NCBI GenBank assembly: GCA_037957365.1
Contig: JARHVA010001425.1
Location: 1,866,001-1,930,000, forward strand
Origin: Torreya grandis
Lineage: Eukaryota; Streptophyta; Pinopsida; Cupressales; Taxaceae
Direction of reading: 5' to 3'
DNA length: 64,000 nt
Positions 26,587-40,977 of the stretch are shown piece after piece. Position 1 is the stretch's first letter. The number at the start of each line of letters is the position of its first letter. The notes under the pieces are model-generated. The model was given only the letters and a program-made list of their open reading frames with translations. It was not told where the DNA came from and ran no database searches. The position numbers and the translations under genes are program-made.

Positions 26587-28735
26587 TAGAGTTTGTTACA
26601 CCGACCTACCTTAAGTTATCTATTCTAAGCCAAAAAATTGGTATTTAGATGAATGCGCAATTTTATTATCTATTGAAATCATGGGTAAAGTGATCAAGAA
26701 ATCAAATGAATTATAGATGGAAGTGTCTTTTTTAAAGTCTCTAGTATAGATCATGCTCTTACTCAAGGAGATTTGACATTCCAACACTATAATTAATAGT
26801 TGTCAGATGCTCTCTAGTCCAAGGAGAAAAGCTTTAGTCTTATCATAGAGAAGGTAATAGATGTCATGACATAAACCATTAATATTTCTAAGACTATCTA
26901 TCATGGCTTTGTTCAAGCTGAGGATAGATGTTTTCTTGTCATGAAAAATTGATAGTCTAATCTCTCTCCTAAGGAGAAAGAACTTGAGTAACTTGAAGCT
27001 GAGTACACAAATTTTTAAGCATCTAATCCTCTATTTATCAACATAAAACCATACCCAATAATGACATGTGATTAAAATTTAATGATGTATGATAAATTTT
27101 AAGTCCATGTCATTCACTAAAGTTTAAATCATTAATAATATTTTTTGGTATTTTTCAGAAACACACCAAGGGAATTAGTTCCAAGATACTAAAGAAAATG
27201 GAATATAATGAAGGTAAAGGTCTATGAAAATATGGAAAATACATCATTAATCCTTTCCAAATGGATATTCAACCATATAATATGGGTGGTAGAGAAGTTT
27301 TCATACACTTTTAACCAGAGCTACATGCAATTGATGCTTCTAAATCACACTCTATGGAAGACAATCCAACTATTTCACTTATGTATCAGGTTCTTCTTCT
27401 TAATATACATAACAAATATAAATAATTTTTGTGATAATATCAACCAAATTACACACACAAGTCATTATTTTAACACATATATGATATTTATTGGAAACTT
27501 GCACCACCACATGCAAAACATGATGTACATATTAATAAAAATGTTGCACACACTCAAAATTGTAAGAGTATAGGTAATGCTTAACATAAAATCAACCTCA
27601 ATAACATTAATAATATTATAAATAATAAAATCTTTCATAATATACTTAATTCCACCAAATGTATACACCTTGATGGCAATCTATGTACCACTAATGCAAA
27701 GAACACCACAAAGCTCAACTATGCCATCATCAAAGATGCCCTCATCAGAGACACACAATGCACTCTCTAGTTACCTAAAACCATTGTCATTACCTTTTTC
27801 ATAAAACTAATAAGTGTTTATATCTTCATATTTGTGTTATTTGTAGAATAAATATCCATTCTTAGTCCACTTATTAGTTTTCAAACATTCTAGTGTAAGT
27901 AAATACACATTCTCTAAAACTACATTGTGGATGGATGGATCTTGATAGTTGGGTAAAATTATTTTCTTATATATAATGTGATATATAACAACACATCATG
28001 TTATACATCTACACATATACAAATTTTTACATAACACCTATTGAATTACGTACTAACACCTTTATAGTTATACACCATCAATAGGTCAAATTTTGTTGTA
28101 ATATCATGTCTTACACTCTCACATGAAGCTACATAGTTATTAATAGAGATAGATAACACAAATTTTCTTAGCTTCACTCATATATATTAGAGTTATGATA
28201 TTGGAAATAAAAATCATTTAGCATAGAGATCAATTGTATTACCATCACTACATCATCGAGGTCAATGGATTAAAATTTAGAGTTCTCTATGTTCCAAGCA
28301 TGCAACATCCTCTTGAAATGTGTATGATTCATTATAATTATCTCTTATGTACATGGATTCATTACACTCCATAAATAAACATGATCATGTACACTCCTAC
28401 ATGTCATCATTAAATTCAAAGGATCACATACATATGTTGGCATTTAAAATCATCTATATCATATTCTATGCTTTTCTACCATGAAAAATAACACACTCTC
28501 AAGCACCACAAGTTTAGTTTTCAAACATATATTGACCATTGGCATCCTATCTAATGTACTACATGAAGAAACATAACAATATATGGACATCTATTTTCAT
28601 GGATTTGGAATCATACATTCCTTATCAAGGATTAGAGTCAACATCACCATGCCACTAACTTTTTTGATTGTGGCATTGTTTGAACACCCTTATTATGGAA
28701 CTCACAGTTAACAACAATGGGTACCATCACTTAGT
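26587..28735 (+). other. Internal region of element 3, no gene recognised
   Basis: The longest open stretch is 121 codons at 27208-27573 (MKVKVYENMENTSL at its start). Its composition looks like chance opening in AT-rich DNA and I recognise no domain. Nothing else gene-like is visible on either strand. Confidence 0.45.
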
Positions 28736-28747
28736 AAGGGGGGAGAT
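28736..28747 (+). other. Polypurine tract of element 3
   Basis: AAGGGGGGAGAT directly before the right LTR, which starts TGATTTAGGAGG. Confidence 0.7.
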
Positions 28748-30210
28748 TGATTTAGGAGGATATGAGACAACATATCATATCATAGTTATTGGGTTTTACT
28801 CATTTATTCTTATGATAACATCATAAAATTTTATATCAAGTTCAACACCCATGTACAAAAGTCTAATATCCCACACATCTTTAGTGTCACCACACAAATC
28901 TTGTAGTTTAAAACTACAAACATCACAGGGTAGTTTCATATGTATTTAGAGAATTTTCAAGGATTATCATTCCATTTGACATATGTTAACATTTAGATGA
29001 TGATATGATTTTCTAAAAAGGTATTATGGTATATAATCACCCCCTATATAAAAAATTTAAGTCATGCCATGCGAACTAGATTACTATAGAATTTATGGTA
29101 TCTCCTTGTGCATTGTTCAACTTGGTTGAATCATCCCAATTTAGTATAAGGCACTAATAAAATATTATGCACATCAAAAAATTACACACATGATTACATG
29201 GCCCACACAACTTGTGTATCTTTACATAACTTGTAGAGACTTTTTGCATTATTATTTGCTCTTGTATCACATAGACAAATCACTATGGTAATGTGCAACA
29301 CTCATGAAGTCTATATGATATCCTTGTGTGTTTCAATAGTGTCAATATGAACATAGCATACCACTTTAGCCTTGTGGATGACTTAAAACTTTAACACCAT
29401 CTTGTGTGAAGCATATATACACATGACACCCCTGCATGCTTCCAAAACATAGTGAAACATCCCACACATCAGTTTAGCTCAGTACATGACACAACATCCA
29501 CATACTTTAAATCTTCTACTACATGTTTATTCAGGTAGAATTGCCCAGGTATATGACATATTAGGGATGATATTATAAATTTAAAATTTATGGAATTATA
29601 AACAGAACATAAATAAATATGAATTCTTTGTGTAACTATCTACTTTTGTAACTATCTATTATAACTAGTTCCTTGTATTGATATATTGTAAGACACAAAA
29701 CATGGTGAGATAGATGCACAAATAAAAGACTCAAAAAATGAAAAAGTGAGTGGCCACTATAGTCATTAATAATTGGTTATGTCTACAACATGATATAGAC
29801 TTTTATGCCTAAGCATCTTGTATCATATGATCCTTTCCCAAACTAGTTAAATTAGTTAGGATGTTTATCCCTATCTAATCATGGGAACATATTTTCCATG
29901 CTTTGTCTGATGACATCACAGTTTAGGAAATCACTCAATATGTTTATCCCTTTATCATATAGGAACTTAAATTCATTAACTTACCATACATTTTACACAT
30001 ATGTAATTGTACCTATTCTTTATATTGAATAAAAGTGGTACCATTATACCAATATCCTATGTTAAATGTGTAATGGTTATTTTAGTAGATATTTCTTAGA
30101 TTTCATTTCATATTATATAATTTCACAACTCTATTTGAATTCACTTCTGCATATAACCACCTTAATTTTTTAAGTTGATTTTACATTGTCTCTTCATGGG
30201 CCTTAGATCA
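28748..30210 (+). repeat. 3' LTR of element 3
   Basis: Starts TGATTTAGGAGGATATGAGA and ends TTAGATCA. The partner is at 25086-26569; the pair is strongly diverged. Confidence 0.8.
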
Positions 30211-30939
30211 ATGGTTGAGCACTACCTACATATCCATTCCTTTGAGGAGGGATGTTAAATCACATGTAGTTATCCTTACTATATTTATTTATTCAGTAGT
30301 GATACTTTTACAAATGAAACTTGTAGTCTATATTTCAACACTTTAAAATGAAAAAAATCACTTGGGTTAGGTGCTTTAGACTTGGATAGGGCCTACTCCT
30401 TATGACTAATTTATGATTTGGTAAATGTAAGGTAGTCTCTTTGAATGTTCAAGTGATAGAATAAGATGTATTAGCACTTTATTGGTAATGTTATATAGGG
30501 AAAAATAATTATACATTTTATGTATCTATATGAGACTCTTTGGGTAATTTATCAAGGTGACATTCAAAACTTATGGACTGACCTGTAAAGACAATTTGAA
30601 TTTGAAAAATGATGGTTACTTGGCATGGGAATGAGTATGGTATGGATGGATGGCTACAAAAACCTTGAGGTTTTTGAGATTTTACATAAGTTTTGGAGAG
30701 TAGGAATACTAATTTGATGATTTGGAGATAATCTAAGTATGATTTTAAGTAGAATAGACATAGGCTAGGGAATTTTTGTAGGTGATTGAAAATAAATCAA
30801 GAAGGCCAGACCTATAAAAATAATATGAATAGAAGAGAAGGGTGTGAAATAGCCCCATGTGTATGCATAATTAATATAAGGTGAAGGTAGGTCAAGATTT
30901 ATATTTCCAAGTTCTTAATATCATATTTTAGTGTCTACA

Positions 30940-33900
30940 TGAAAATAACAAATCTATATGCCATGCTCAAATTTTACATGACTAATACCACACAAAAAAG
31001 ACAAAATTTTGTTTGGGAATGCACATTCTAAACAACTACACTACCCATTATCTGTCCACATTTTTGTCATGAGATGTGAAATGTGTCAAAATAAACTTAC
31101 ATGCAAAGATGGTATGTATGGAAATGCAAAAGTGGCCACATAATTGTTGTGAAACCTTGATGGCCCCATTTGCTCAATCAACCTACTAGATCTCAAAAAA
31201 GCCTATAAATCTATAAGAAAATGTAGAAGGCCCCACAACCAAAAGGTCTAAAATGGACACTCAACTAAAAATAGGTGGGTTTGAACAAATATTGGCTCAA
31301 ACTATTCATTTAAACTCTTAACAAGTTTCAAGGAGGACCTTCAGTGAGTCGAACCAATTATAGGGATTAGTTCATACTTAAAGTCAAAAATTGAATCTAT
31401 TTTAAAGTTGACTTACCTTTTAAGAAAAAATATTATCAAGGAGGATGCACACTCCTCATATGACCTTAAAAATGGGTCTAAAGTGTACTTGTTTATCCCC
31501 TGAAGATGAAACACTACATCTTAGCCATTGGATCTTTTAAATCTTTATAGTTAGATTCAATCAATGATGAGAAAACCATATAAATACTTAAGGAGGTAAA
31601 TAAAGGTTTCAAATAAATAATTATGTTTCAATATTAGATTTTAGATATAAGGAAGGAGGTTTTGGAGGATGACTTGTCCATAGTCATCCCTTGTATCCTT
31701 CCTCAACCTTAGATGACTACCATTAATGGAGTCTCCATGATTTAAATATTTTTACATTATTTTTAATTTTGAAATATATTCAAATATAAGAATGATTGGG
31801 TTGGTTTTTTTAGGTCCATATTCTCAAAAAGTTTCCAATTGGTTCCAAGCTCTTACGATTTTTGAAAAATCCTTTGAGAGCTTCAAGCTCCACCATAGCC
31901 ATTAATTACTACAAGAAAGGTTAACTAAGAAACATTTTTTTAGTTTTAGGCTTTAAATTTCAGTTCATGTGATATAGCATAATAAATTAAGAGGTTTAAT
32001 TTTTAGATCAACCTATCTTGGGGCTTGAAGGATCCCAAAAATGATAAAATGGTAAAAATGACCTTTCATAGACAAACAAGCCATTTATTGAAAAATATTT
32101 ATTTTCAAGCCCTAAAAATACTTATGTGTGGAAGAGATAAAATAATTATGGGAGTCAATTTCAAGTCACCCAACCTTTGGGTCTTTGGGTTTCCATAACT
32201 AATTGCACAAAAAAGTCTAGGTCTAGGTAATTTAGTTTTTAAAAATTAATTTTAAACACAAAAAAAAAAATGAAAAAAAAATTATAATATTTTTTTATAA
32301 TAGATTCAAGGTGGGTGGTAGTTACATATTATTGGCCATGCCCTTTTAATTTATTAAATGTAGTGAGGATTCATTACATGGATTATAAGACACATGGTTT
32401 CCCTAACTTCTTAAACCTTAATGATAATTCTTACATGCACCACCAATGTTATAAGCCATAATGGTTATTGTCGAGTAGTCATGTTGTTCCTTAAGGCCTA
32501 TAAACCCACACTGCATGGTCATATGAATGACCCCTATCCTAACATTTGGCTGCACTAAAAAAGGGGTTCATTTCCTTCCAAGGGGCCTATCAAACTTGAA
32601 AGTACCCTATAAGCACCCAAATTTCAAAAATTCATAACAAAAAAAACCATAAGCCCAAAATTCATGAAACAAAATGCATTGGGTCAATGTTCTTATGAAT
32701 TTCAATCTAAAAATATTTTAAACTATATTTACCTTCATTTTACATGCACAAAAATTGATTGAAATTTGTCTATTTTCATAAGGAATTTAGGTAGAATTAG
32801 TTATTTGCCTTTAAAATTTCATAAAAATAAAATCATGCATCAAAAAATCAAATCGTAAAATGCATCAAAAACCTAATTAATAATATTTTTCATCAAAATC
32901 AAAATTGAGTAAAATTGAAAATTTTAAAATTATGTAAAAATTATTTAAATGAACTTGGCCCTTTTTAGGATTAATATAATCCATTAAAACAAGAATATGA
33001 ACATATATTTTAAATATAATTGTAATAAATTGTGAAAAAAAGTGATTGATATTATTCATACCAATTTTAAAACTTGATTTAAATCATAAAAATGATCTTT
33101 CATTATGTTTACCCTTTCTTCTTTCAAATAGTGCATTAATAAAATTTAATGCATGAAATCTCATAATCATTACATGAAAATTTCCATCCTTATATTTCAA
33201 ATTTATTACAATAAAATAATACATACAAATTACTTAAATGAACCAATAATTATTTCCTTATAATTTACATTTTCAAATCCAAAATAATAACAAGTATCCA
33301 AGCAAGCTCCCAAGTGTAACTATGGTGCGAAGCTAAGGAGGGGCTCACCTCCCATGCATTTTACATCAAGTGGATATGTTAGGCACTCTCAAGCCTAAGA
33401 ATACCATCTTTGAGAATAATTGACACCAAGAGATCAAGGTAAGGTAATATAAAAAATGGGAGATGTGATAATGAAAATATAATAAAGTCAACTAGATGTG
33501 CCCTTAGGAGTCTCAACTAACATTACTATAACAAGACAATTACTCATTCACCCCAAACTAAAACCCACATAAGATCAAAAATATACTCTATTATGAACAT
33601 GTTTGATATTCACGTGGAAACCACTAGAATAATATTTATCAAACTCCACACTCAACCATTGTGGATGAGGATATCCACTCTCCACACTATGGGGGTGAGA
33701 ATTGGAAGACTTGTAGTTTCTCCCTTGCCCAACCCTTCTACCTTAACATTGGAGGACCTTATTAACATAAGGGCTTAATTGTTCACAAACCCCATGAAAT
33801 GGGGATTCATAGGAGGACTTGAAACTTAGTTCCCTTACCCAAAACCTATGCATGAAGTCACCTACCATGTAGAACAATCTAGTCCCATTTGGGAAATATA

Positions 33901-35530
33901 AAAATATTATTTGTAATATCAAAATGGGTTGTGAAAATAGCCAAATAAATGGAGGTATTTTTCATCTCCAAGCTAAAGGAGGTAACAAAAACACACATAG
34001 TGGCCATAAGCACAACCATGGAAAATAATAAGAAGAGAGGGTACACAAATTGCATTACATCCTCTTGAAATCACAAGGAAATAAGAGAAGAGAGGTTTTT
34101 TAATTTAAAATAATGAAATGAATAAATTTTGGGTGACATAAATTCCTACCTTAGATCCATCAGTTGACTCTACATAAAATGGGATATTATATAAGTGTTT
34201 TTAGCAAGCCAACCCTTCCCAAACCAAGCTCCAATCCATCTCAATATCCTTATTTTCTTCTTGTAGCTCTCCTCAACTCTTTAATTTCAAAATAAGATGA
34301 AATTTCCTCTAAAGAAGGATTTACTTTCTCTTATAGACAAAATAATCCAACCCAATTTCCAATGGGAAGGTGATACTTGTCCATTCCAATTCCTTGGATC
34401 TTCTCCCAATGTCTTGTATAGTATTGAATCACCTTACACCCTCATGTGGGAAAGTAAGAATTTCACAAACCCATTAATGTTATCACTTCTCCATGGCATA
34501 AATGGTCACATGGGATGTCTTATAACTTGATGAATAGTAAAAAAAAGTCCTATTCCTTACATTGGTCATAAGGGCTCTTACATAAACTTACAACTACCTC
34601 TAAAATAATTTATATCCACTTACAAACATGGGTCCAAGTTCCCATTTGAGTTTTGATTAAGGGGACCACTTAATGGTTTACACTTTAAATTTTATGAAAA
34701 TATACTTTTAATGTGGCTTATAAGTTCTTGTAAAAAGGTAATTAATAGTGTCAATGGGGTGTGAATAGTGATAGGAGGGTAAAAACTCAAAACTAAATTT
34801 AGGATTGAATTTTAATCCAAGAGAGTCATGAAGTGACTATAAAAATAAGAAAATGGTGAAATTATGATTGGTCTAGTCATAGTGCCATTTTCATATACAC
34901 ATAAATTCACACATAAAGTTTCATTACCTAAGGTACCCAATGTTGTTAAAGGCAAACATATATAGGATATATAAAAATATAAAATGCATATGTAAAACAT
35001 CCAAAACAAAACTTCTCAATCATCCACATGAGGTAATGTTAACATTCTAATGTCCATATAACCATAATCTCAAATCACATGATAAAGCAATATTATTTCC
35101 ACTAATATGATAATTTAGTATGCATTACAATAATCAAAGTGAAATCATCCATAACCAATATGTGAATAGTACTCATGTAAGAAACTAATAACATCAAGAA
35201 CATAACATTTGATGTCTCTATAATAATGTAATAATAATCATCTCATGTCTGAAATAACATAGAGAGCACATCACATTAGGACACAAGCAATAAAAAAAAT
35301 TACAACAAAACTAGTATTTTAAAAATTTGGGCCTCACAATACATTCAACTAAGTATTTATCCCTTTTCTTATTGATCATTTATATATTTAGCATATGTAA
35401 TAAATCATAGGAAACAATAAATTTTGTATAATTATTGAGATATATTTTACAATCTAATTTTTATTACACTTTTTTAGGTTCACTATTAAAAAATAAGGTA
35501 ATGCATATTGGTTAATATAATCCTTTATTG
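30940..35530. other. Unassigned AT-rich sequence
   Basis: I see no convincing gene, LTR pair or retrotransposon domain. Short open stretches exist (for example 33593-33778 and 34297-34530, plus strand, and 32877-33059, minus strand), but none shows a motif or a relative elsewhere in the window. The 5' LTR of element 5 would be expected in the right part but I could not identify it. Confidence 0.4.
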
Positions 35531-35639
35531 CGTATGTCAAAGCCTATGTTTCATGGATTGTAGGGTTTCATCCTTTCTTCTTAGTTTTTTAGATTTCTGT
35601 GATTCAAAAGATTTAATTTTTTATTTCCATTTATTCACA

Positions 35640-36990
35640 TTATCTACACATCATCATAATGGAATAAAAAATTAATTTAGATGTTAATGTTTATTTTTTG
35701 CAAAAGATTCAATGAAATAGATTAAAGGGAATTAACTTCATATCTTAAATTAAATCCATACTTACGTGATGCATTATTACATATAACGAGAGATGAAATA
35801 AAATAAACTACTAAGTTTGTTACAGATAATAAAAAACATGATCCCTTAAATTATATCAGTCAAAATTTCAGAGGTATTGACTCTAGGAAAGGTGTTTACA
35901 CCACTAATACAATTATTACTATTCCTATGTCTACACCTATGGTTACACATATGATGCCCAAACATGGTGTGGGGGAAATAGAAGGCTCTAAAATAATTTT
36001 AGTTCATATCCTTGCATAAAATAATCATCTACCTCCTATGATCACTACTAATATGATGTCATCATCCATGCCTATTACAATATTCCTCATGCAGACTATT
36101 ATAGATATGTAGGCTAAGGTGTTGCAATTAGAATAAGGTTCTTCTAAATAGATTCATTTGAGTGATTTTCATGCATTGTTCCATAATATATTATCCATAT
36201 ATATTTAAACTTATCCCTTAACTACATGTTTCATAACTCATAAGATTACATTATACCATGGTAAAGGTGATCTAGAGCAATGCCTAAGAGAATTTCACAT
36301 AACATGTTTAGACTATGCTTCCAATGATAAGTTTTTAAGTAAGTTATTTCCATGAAGCCATAATAAATATGATTTTTGATGGTTTTATGAACTCAAATTC
36401 CAATTGGCTCATGCTCTTAATCCTTTGGACAATTAATTCTTAGTGACTATGTGCTTTGGTATAAGAGCACAGTTTCTAAGATGAAAAATACTGTGGATGA
36501 AAATGAGTTACAAGATATATTCAAGAGATTCCATGATTCCATTATGTTCAAAAGATTCCAATCATTTGATGACTTGTATAATAAAATTTAAGATCAAGAA
36601 GTAAAGTTGAATCTATCAATAAGCTAAAAAATTAGTTAATAATCCACCTAATTCAAATTCAAGATGTAAAATCAAAATAAGTTACAAGGCCAAAATAAAT
36701 TATACTAAAAATGAGGTAAAGGTAACAATTAATGCAGTGTCACAACTTACTAATCAACTTGTTCTATCTACTCCTCAAAGGAGGAAATTTTTAAGATTAC
36801 CTAAACATCCTCATAAGCTATTAAAATTTTTACTTGAGTGAAACCTTATATCTCTCCCTCCAAAAAACAAGGTTGATATGAGTAGGCCTTTACCTAAGGG
36901 ATACCACAATAATGCATATTATGATTATCATAGGTACACATGACACTCTACAAATAGATGATTTTATTTAAGACATAAAATTCAAGATCT
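35640..36990 (+). pseudogene. gag: Element 5 gag relic with zinc-knuckle-like motif
   Basis: This matches the gag relic of element 0. The end reads LPKGYHNNAYYDYHRYT, a stop, HST, then a stop at the place of the last Cys, then FYLRHKIQD (36890-36990). It is the single-His knuckle pattern of Tat/Ogre-like gag in which the first Cys reads Tyr, Gly is a stop and the last Cys is a stop. Upstream, near 36370-36450, HEAIINMIFDGFMNSNSNW resembles the core of a retrotransposon gag. The reading is broken by many stops. Confidence 0.6.
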
Positions 36991-37099
36991 CACTAACTAT
37001 AACACCATTAAGATTAATTATATTATTACATCTATGAATAATTTAGTACCCAAACATAATGTGAATGCACAATTGGAAATGTTTTATAGTCCCTTTCTA

Positions 37100-37732
37100 A
37101 ACCTTTTGAAAACATAAATTAAGACTAACCTTTAGGTTCATGTGACTTAAAATACACATCCTATTATTTCAACATATGAGCACCCTTTACACAATATAAT
37201 TGGTACACTTACAAGCATATTTATACAACTACGTATAATTATATTCAATGACTATGAGATTATGGATTATTATTCTAGTTACACATCATTATTTGTACAT
37301 GCGTGTATTGATTTATAACCTATGCATTATGTCATGTTAGACAATAATTCAAGTTGAAATTTTTTCACTATGACACTCATTAATACTCTTGGATATACAC
37401 ATGAGCATTTTATAGATACAACTAAGATAGTTACAAGATTATATGGAAAGAGACAAAACTATTTTTTTCAAGTATTGTACTACCACTCAAGTTATTTTCT
37501 ATAATAATTACTAATTTATTATTATTTATAAAAAATACATGGGAATTTTACATGTCATTATGATGTCCTTGGATAAATAATCTCCATGCATTACCATCTA
37601 TAATATATGTGTGAAGTATATACATGGTAGTAGGGTGGTTATAGTTACAAGTATTCCATATGCATATCATATTCAACCTAAGACTTTTCCTCCTCCAACA
37701 CCCCCTCCCCCACACACCACCATATTCTATTA
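37100..37732 (+). pseudogene. Element 5 protease-like relic
   Basis: At about 37325-37440 the plus strand reads MHYVMLDNNSS, a stop, NFFTMTLINTLGYTHEHF and IDTTKIVTRLYGK, matching the protease-like relic of element 0. The retropepsin Gly after Asp-Asn is Asn. A segment NNLHALPSIIYV (about 37580-37615) resembles the W-I/M-H-x-x-x-A-V-P-S-T-L-H pattern seen after the protease of Tat/Ogre elements. A proline-rich block (FPPPTPPPPH-like wording in one frame) ends the part left of element 4. What follows on the far side (42677 on) is the non-coding tail, with no RT. Confidence 0.55.
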
Positions 37733-38170
37733 TGACAAAGTGATATATGCACTCATGAAATCATAAGATCACTCCTACACACCATTATCACATGGAATCC
37801 ATCATTCCCATAATAACTAGACAAAAATTATGCACAAAAAGTATCCATATTATTGTGTCAAAATAGTCAATATAGAATCCACATGTTCCTCTCTCTAAAA
37901 ATACAATATAAGCACGAGTGGATAATAAATAGGAAAATGAGTTAGTTTCACAACAACTGATTGGTTTTTGTGATCAACCCAAATATAGGGAATTATCTAA
38001 ATAGGTACACAATAAAATATTATTTGTGCACACATAAAAATAATCCAAAAACTATTAAAAAAACTCTAAATCAAGCTTAACTCCACGAATGGGTATGAAC
38101 ACATCTAAAGGTAAAACTAGTTTGGAAATAACTCAAACCACTAGTTAGTGTTAACAAAACCACTTCAACA
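37733..38170 (-). repeat. Left LTR of element 4
   Basis: Matches 42232-42676, for example GATCAACCCAAATATA (37972 and 42479) and GAAAATGAGTTAGTTT (37933 and 42440). Confidence 0.75.
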
Positions 38171-39185
38171 CCCTACCTTAAGCACAAAATAGGGAGTGAT
38201 AAAATAGAAGACAAAGATATTGAATGGGTCTCAATAATTAGCTCTGATCAAGTACCCATTTATAAAATAACAAGAAGAATAAAGTATCCCTATGGTAACT
38301 AATCCATCTTACCAAAATACATGAATGTTAATTCATTATAACTACCAAGTCAAATAGGGACTAGTAATCTATATGAGGCTCACTCTATAAAAAACACTAA
38401 TCATAAAACTAGAAAAAAGAGTCACCAAGGATGAAATGTATCACCACAAAGTACCCAAAAACTAATAAAACCATAATGAAAATGGAGAAGATAACATATA
38501 TTGTAAGGCATCCAAATAATCATGATTCAAAACTCAACATAATGTTGTAATAGGTGTACTTTATGAAATTAATCCCATTAAATAAAAGTGCACTCAATCA
38601 ATTTCCTAAACAAGGAAAATGTGGTGTGCCAAGGTCTAACAAATATCATGAAACATAAAATTAGTATGTGCGCCCTCTATAATGATAAAGTTTGTGTAGT
38701 GAATCAAATAAAAAATTATATGAGTTATTCAATCTCACTACTCAAACACTAAAATTCTAAAACTAGGCTTCAACATACTTGTTATTATTCAAAATGATAT
38801 CAAGATCCATGACAAATATGAATGAGATATCAAAATTAAAGATACATATAAAAATATCTCAAGCATATGTCCTTGGTGGTGAATGGATAATCAACAACTA
38901 AAGAATAAAGTTCTCAATATGAAGCACACATACATATAGAAAAAAACTTCATGACTCTCAATGTGAATACAAATAAGGGTCCCATATAATAACAATAACA
39001 CAAAACAATGCAATAAAGTTTTCAATGTAGTCAAACTATAGTAGAAAACATCTATGAAATTAGAGATGTAGGCTTAGAAAAACATATCTACATTAAAAAG
39101 TAAGAATAGTAAAGTGTGTACAAAGAAGTTGAGTGGTGAAGGAACCCTACATGTAGAGTAATCTTAAAGAATGTTGTTGATGCCA

Positions 39186-40356
39186 TCAAGAGTGATTATA
39201 AATCCACCCCAAATGAACATGAATGATGGATGAATATGCTTTCATATGAGAGGGTGTAAAGTCCATAATAGAAGAATGCAAGGTAACATCCAAATAAGTG
39301 TTAGGTGGATCATGTATGATCACTATAGTCTTAGGTTTCTTAGGCCTAAATGAAGGTGTATAAGAAATCATATGTAGCTCAATATAATCACAAAGAGTGG
39401 AGGAAAAAAAATATGGAGATCTACTAAATGATCCCATTGAAGATGAAAAACCAATAAACTAACCAATGTCATTCTAAGAAATTCATGTAATAGGTTGTAT
39501 AGGGTGATTAATGCCTTGTATATGATTCTCAATGCCTAAAATCTTGGTAGTGTGGCCCATGGAATGAAACACAGGAGATCCAAGAGTAATGGTATGATTT
39601 AAAAAAAAAATATTCATATATGCAGGTGGAACTAGAGTGGGATGTGCAAAGAGTGTAATAATAATAGGTAGATAAATATCATCTACAATAATAAGAGTAA
39701 CATGAATAATGGGCTTATTATAATCTAATAGATCACATTATAAAAGTGCATCAATTGGATGCGTACCAAATCTAGTAACACAATATGGACTAGGAATATA
39801 GGCATGACAGTCCAACATATCAATTTAATGCTATGTACTAACTAGTTTCTTGTATAGAGAGCTATGATGGCATATTTTCCATGAATCAAGGAGTGTAAAG
39901 ATGAATTTTGTGTAATTAGTTTCATGTGTTCTTCCTGAAGTGATAGTAGATATGTCATAGGATCAATTGGTTGCTCAGGGTGTAGTAGGTTATTATAAAT
40001 AGCCAAAATGGAATACAAAATAGGAGAAATAATAACAAAATTACAATGTGCATCAATATGTAGAGGTGTAGATATCTCATCTAAGTGACTACTAACACAA
40101 AAATATACAAAATAAATAATAGAGATATGTGGTATAAGTGTCTCATCCTCATTAAATGAGTCCTCACTAAAAATTAAGGAAGACAATAAATAACATAAGG
40201 AGGACTAGATTCCAACCTCATACATATCCCCATTATGAATTGTACCCTCAAAAATGGGAGAAGATGGTGGATAAATTCAACAAAGTCACCAATAGAAAAA
40301 CCCTCACTATGAGAGGGATGAGAAGGAAGAGGAATAGTGGGAGGTGAAGTGACCAC
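39186..40356 (-). pseudogene. Decayed ORF of unknown family in element 4
   Basis: The minus strand has three open stretches that look like one reading broken by frameshifts: 40356-40174 (60 residues, proline-rich start MVTSPPTIPLPSHPSHSEGF), 40186-39842 (114 residues, with LHPEQPIDPMTYLLSLQEEH) and 39437-39186 (83 residues, with SFRPKKPKTIVIIHDPPNTY). The first two overlap in different frames. I recognise no domain. Base composition is richer in C on the coding strand than the surroundings, which favours a true former coding sequence. It could be a gag so diverged as to be unrecognisable, or a captured gene fragment. Confidence 0.4.
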
Positions 40357-40977
40357 CTAAAACAATGTGGAAATAATGTCATAAGTTTCCTTAGGTGACA
40401 TGTCATGCACAATATGACACTACAAACTATTTGAAATATATATGTGAATGAAACAAAGTGCTTCTTATTTCAAGGATGCAAGCCACACAATATTGTCCTC
40501 ATATATAAAGTTTAGAAATTTCCCAAGTAAAACAATCCATAATCCTTTTATCTACAAGTGGATCTACATTTTGGTTTTCATGTGGTGTAGTTGGAGGAGT
40601 TTAGGGGTTCAATCATAGATGAATTCATACCTAAAGACAAGAAATACTAATAATGGATAAAAATATCTAAATGAGAACATAATTGATCCCCTCTAATAGA
40701 AATTAATTAACACTAAAAATGCATTAAAGAAAGAAAGTAAAATATAGATACAATGCACAAATCCATGACTTAAGAAAGGTGATGAATAAGAGAAAAGTAT
40801 GCCTATAAGAAATTTTCCTATTGAAATATATATCATCCCCCTAGAACAAAACTAATACTTTCAAGAGGGTAATTCACACAAATTTTCATTTTAAAAGGCA
40901 AAAAATGAATGCTTTATCTTCAAAAAATATAATTTTTGATCAAAAATCACAAAAAGTGATTTTTTGGTAAAAAATTG

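Larger units (their letters stand above)
25086..30210 (+). mobile_element. Element 3: LTR retrotransposon lacking recognisable gag-pol
   Basis: Direct repeats at 25086-26569 and 28748-30210 are flanked by ATGTT (25081-25085) and ATGGT (30211-30215), a 5-base target duplication with one change. A degenerate iMet primer site follows the left repeat (26575-26586) and a polypurine tract precedes the right repeat (28736-28747), so the element runs on the plus strand. The internal region is only about 2.2 kb with no gag, protease, RT or integrase motif that I can find. It looks like a non-autonomous element of the large-derivative (LARD-like) type, or one whose coding region was deleted. Confidence 0.8.
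24530..30939 (-). repeat. Right (5') LTR of element 0, interrupted by element 3
   Basis: The two halves, 24530-25085 and 30216-30939, together match 1-1421. The break point carries the target duplication of element 3. It ends in TCTACA, like the left copy. The left boundary at about 24530 is approximate. Confidence 0.7.

Noticed and set aside
27208..27573. A 121-codon open frame inside element 3
   Set aside because: Composition is that of chance opening in AT-rich DNA; no motif and no relative elsewhere in the window. Kept only as a remark.
30940..35530. The 5' LTR of element 5
   Set aside because: I compared this stretch with the reverse of the element 0 LTR and found no sustained match, so no LTR was called.
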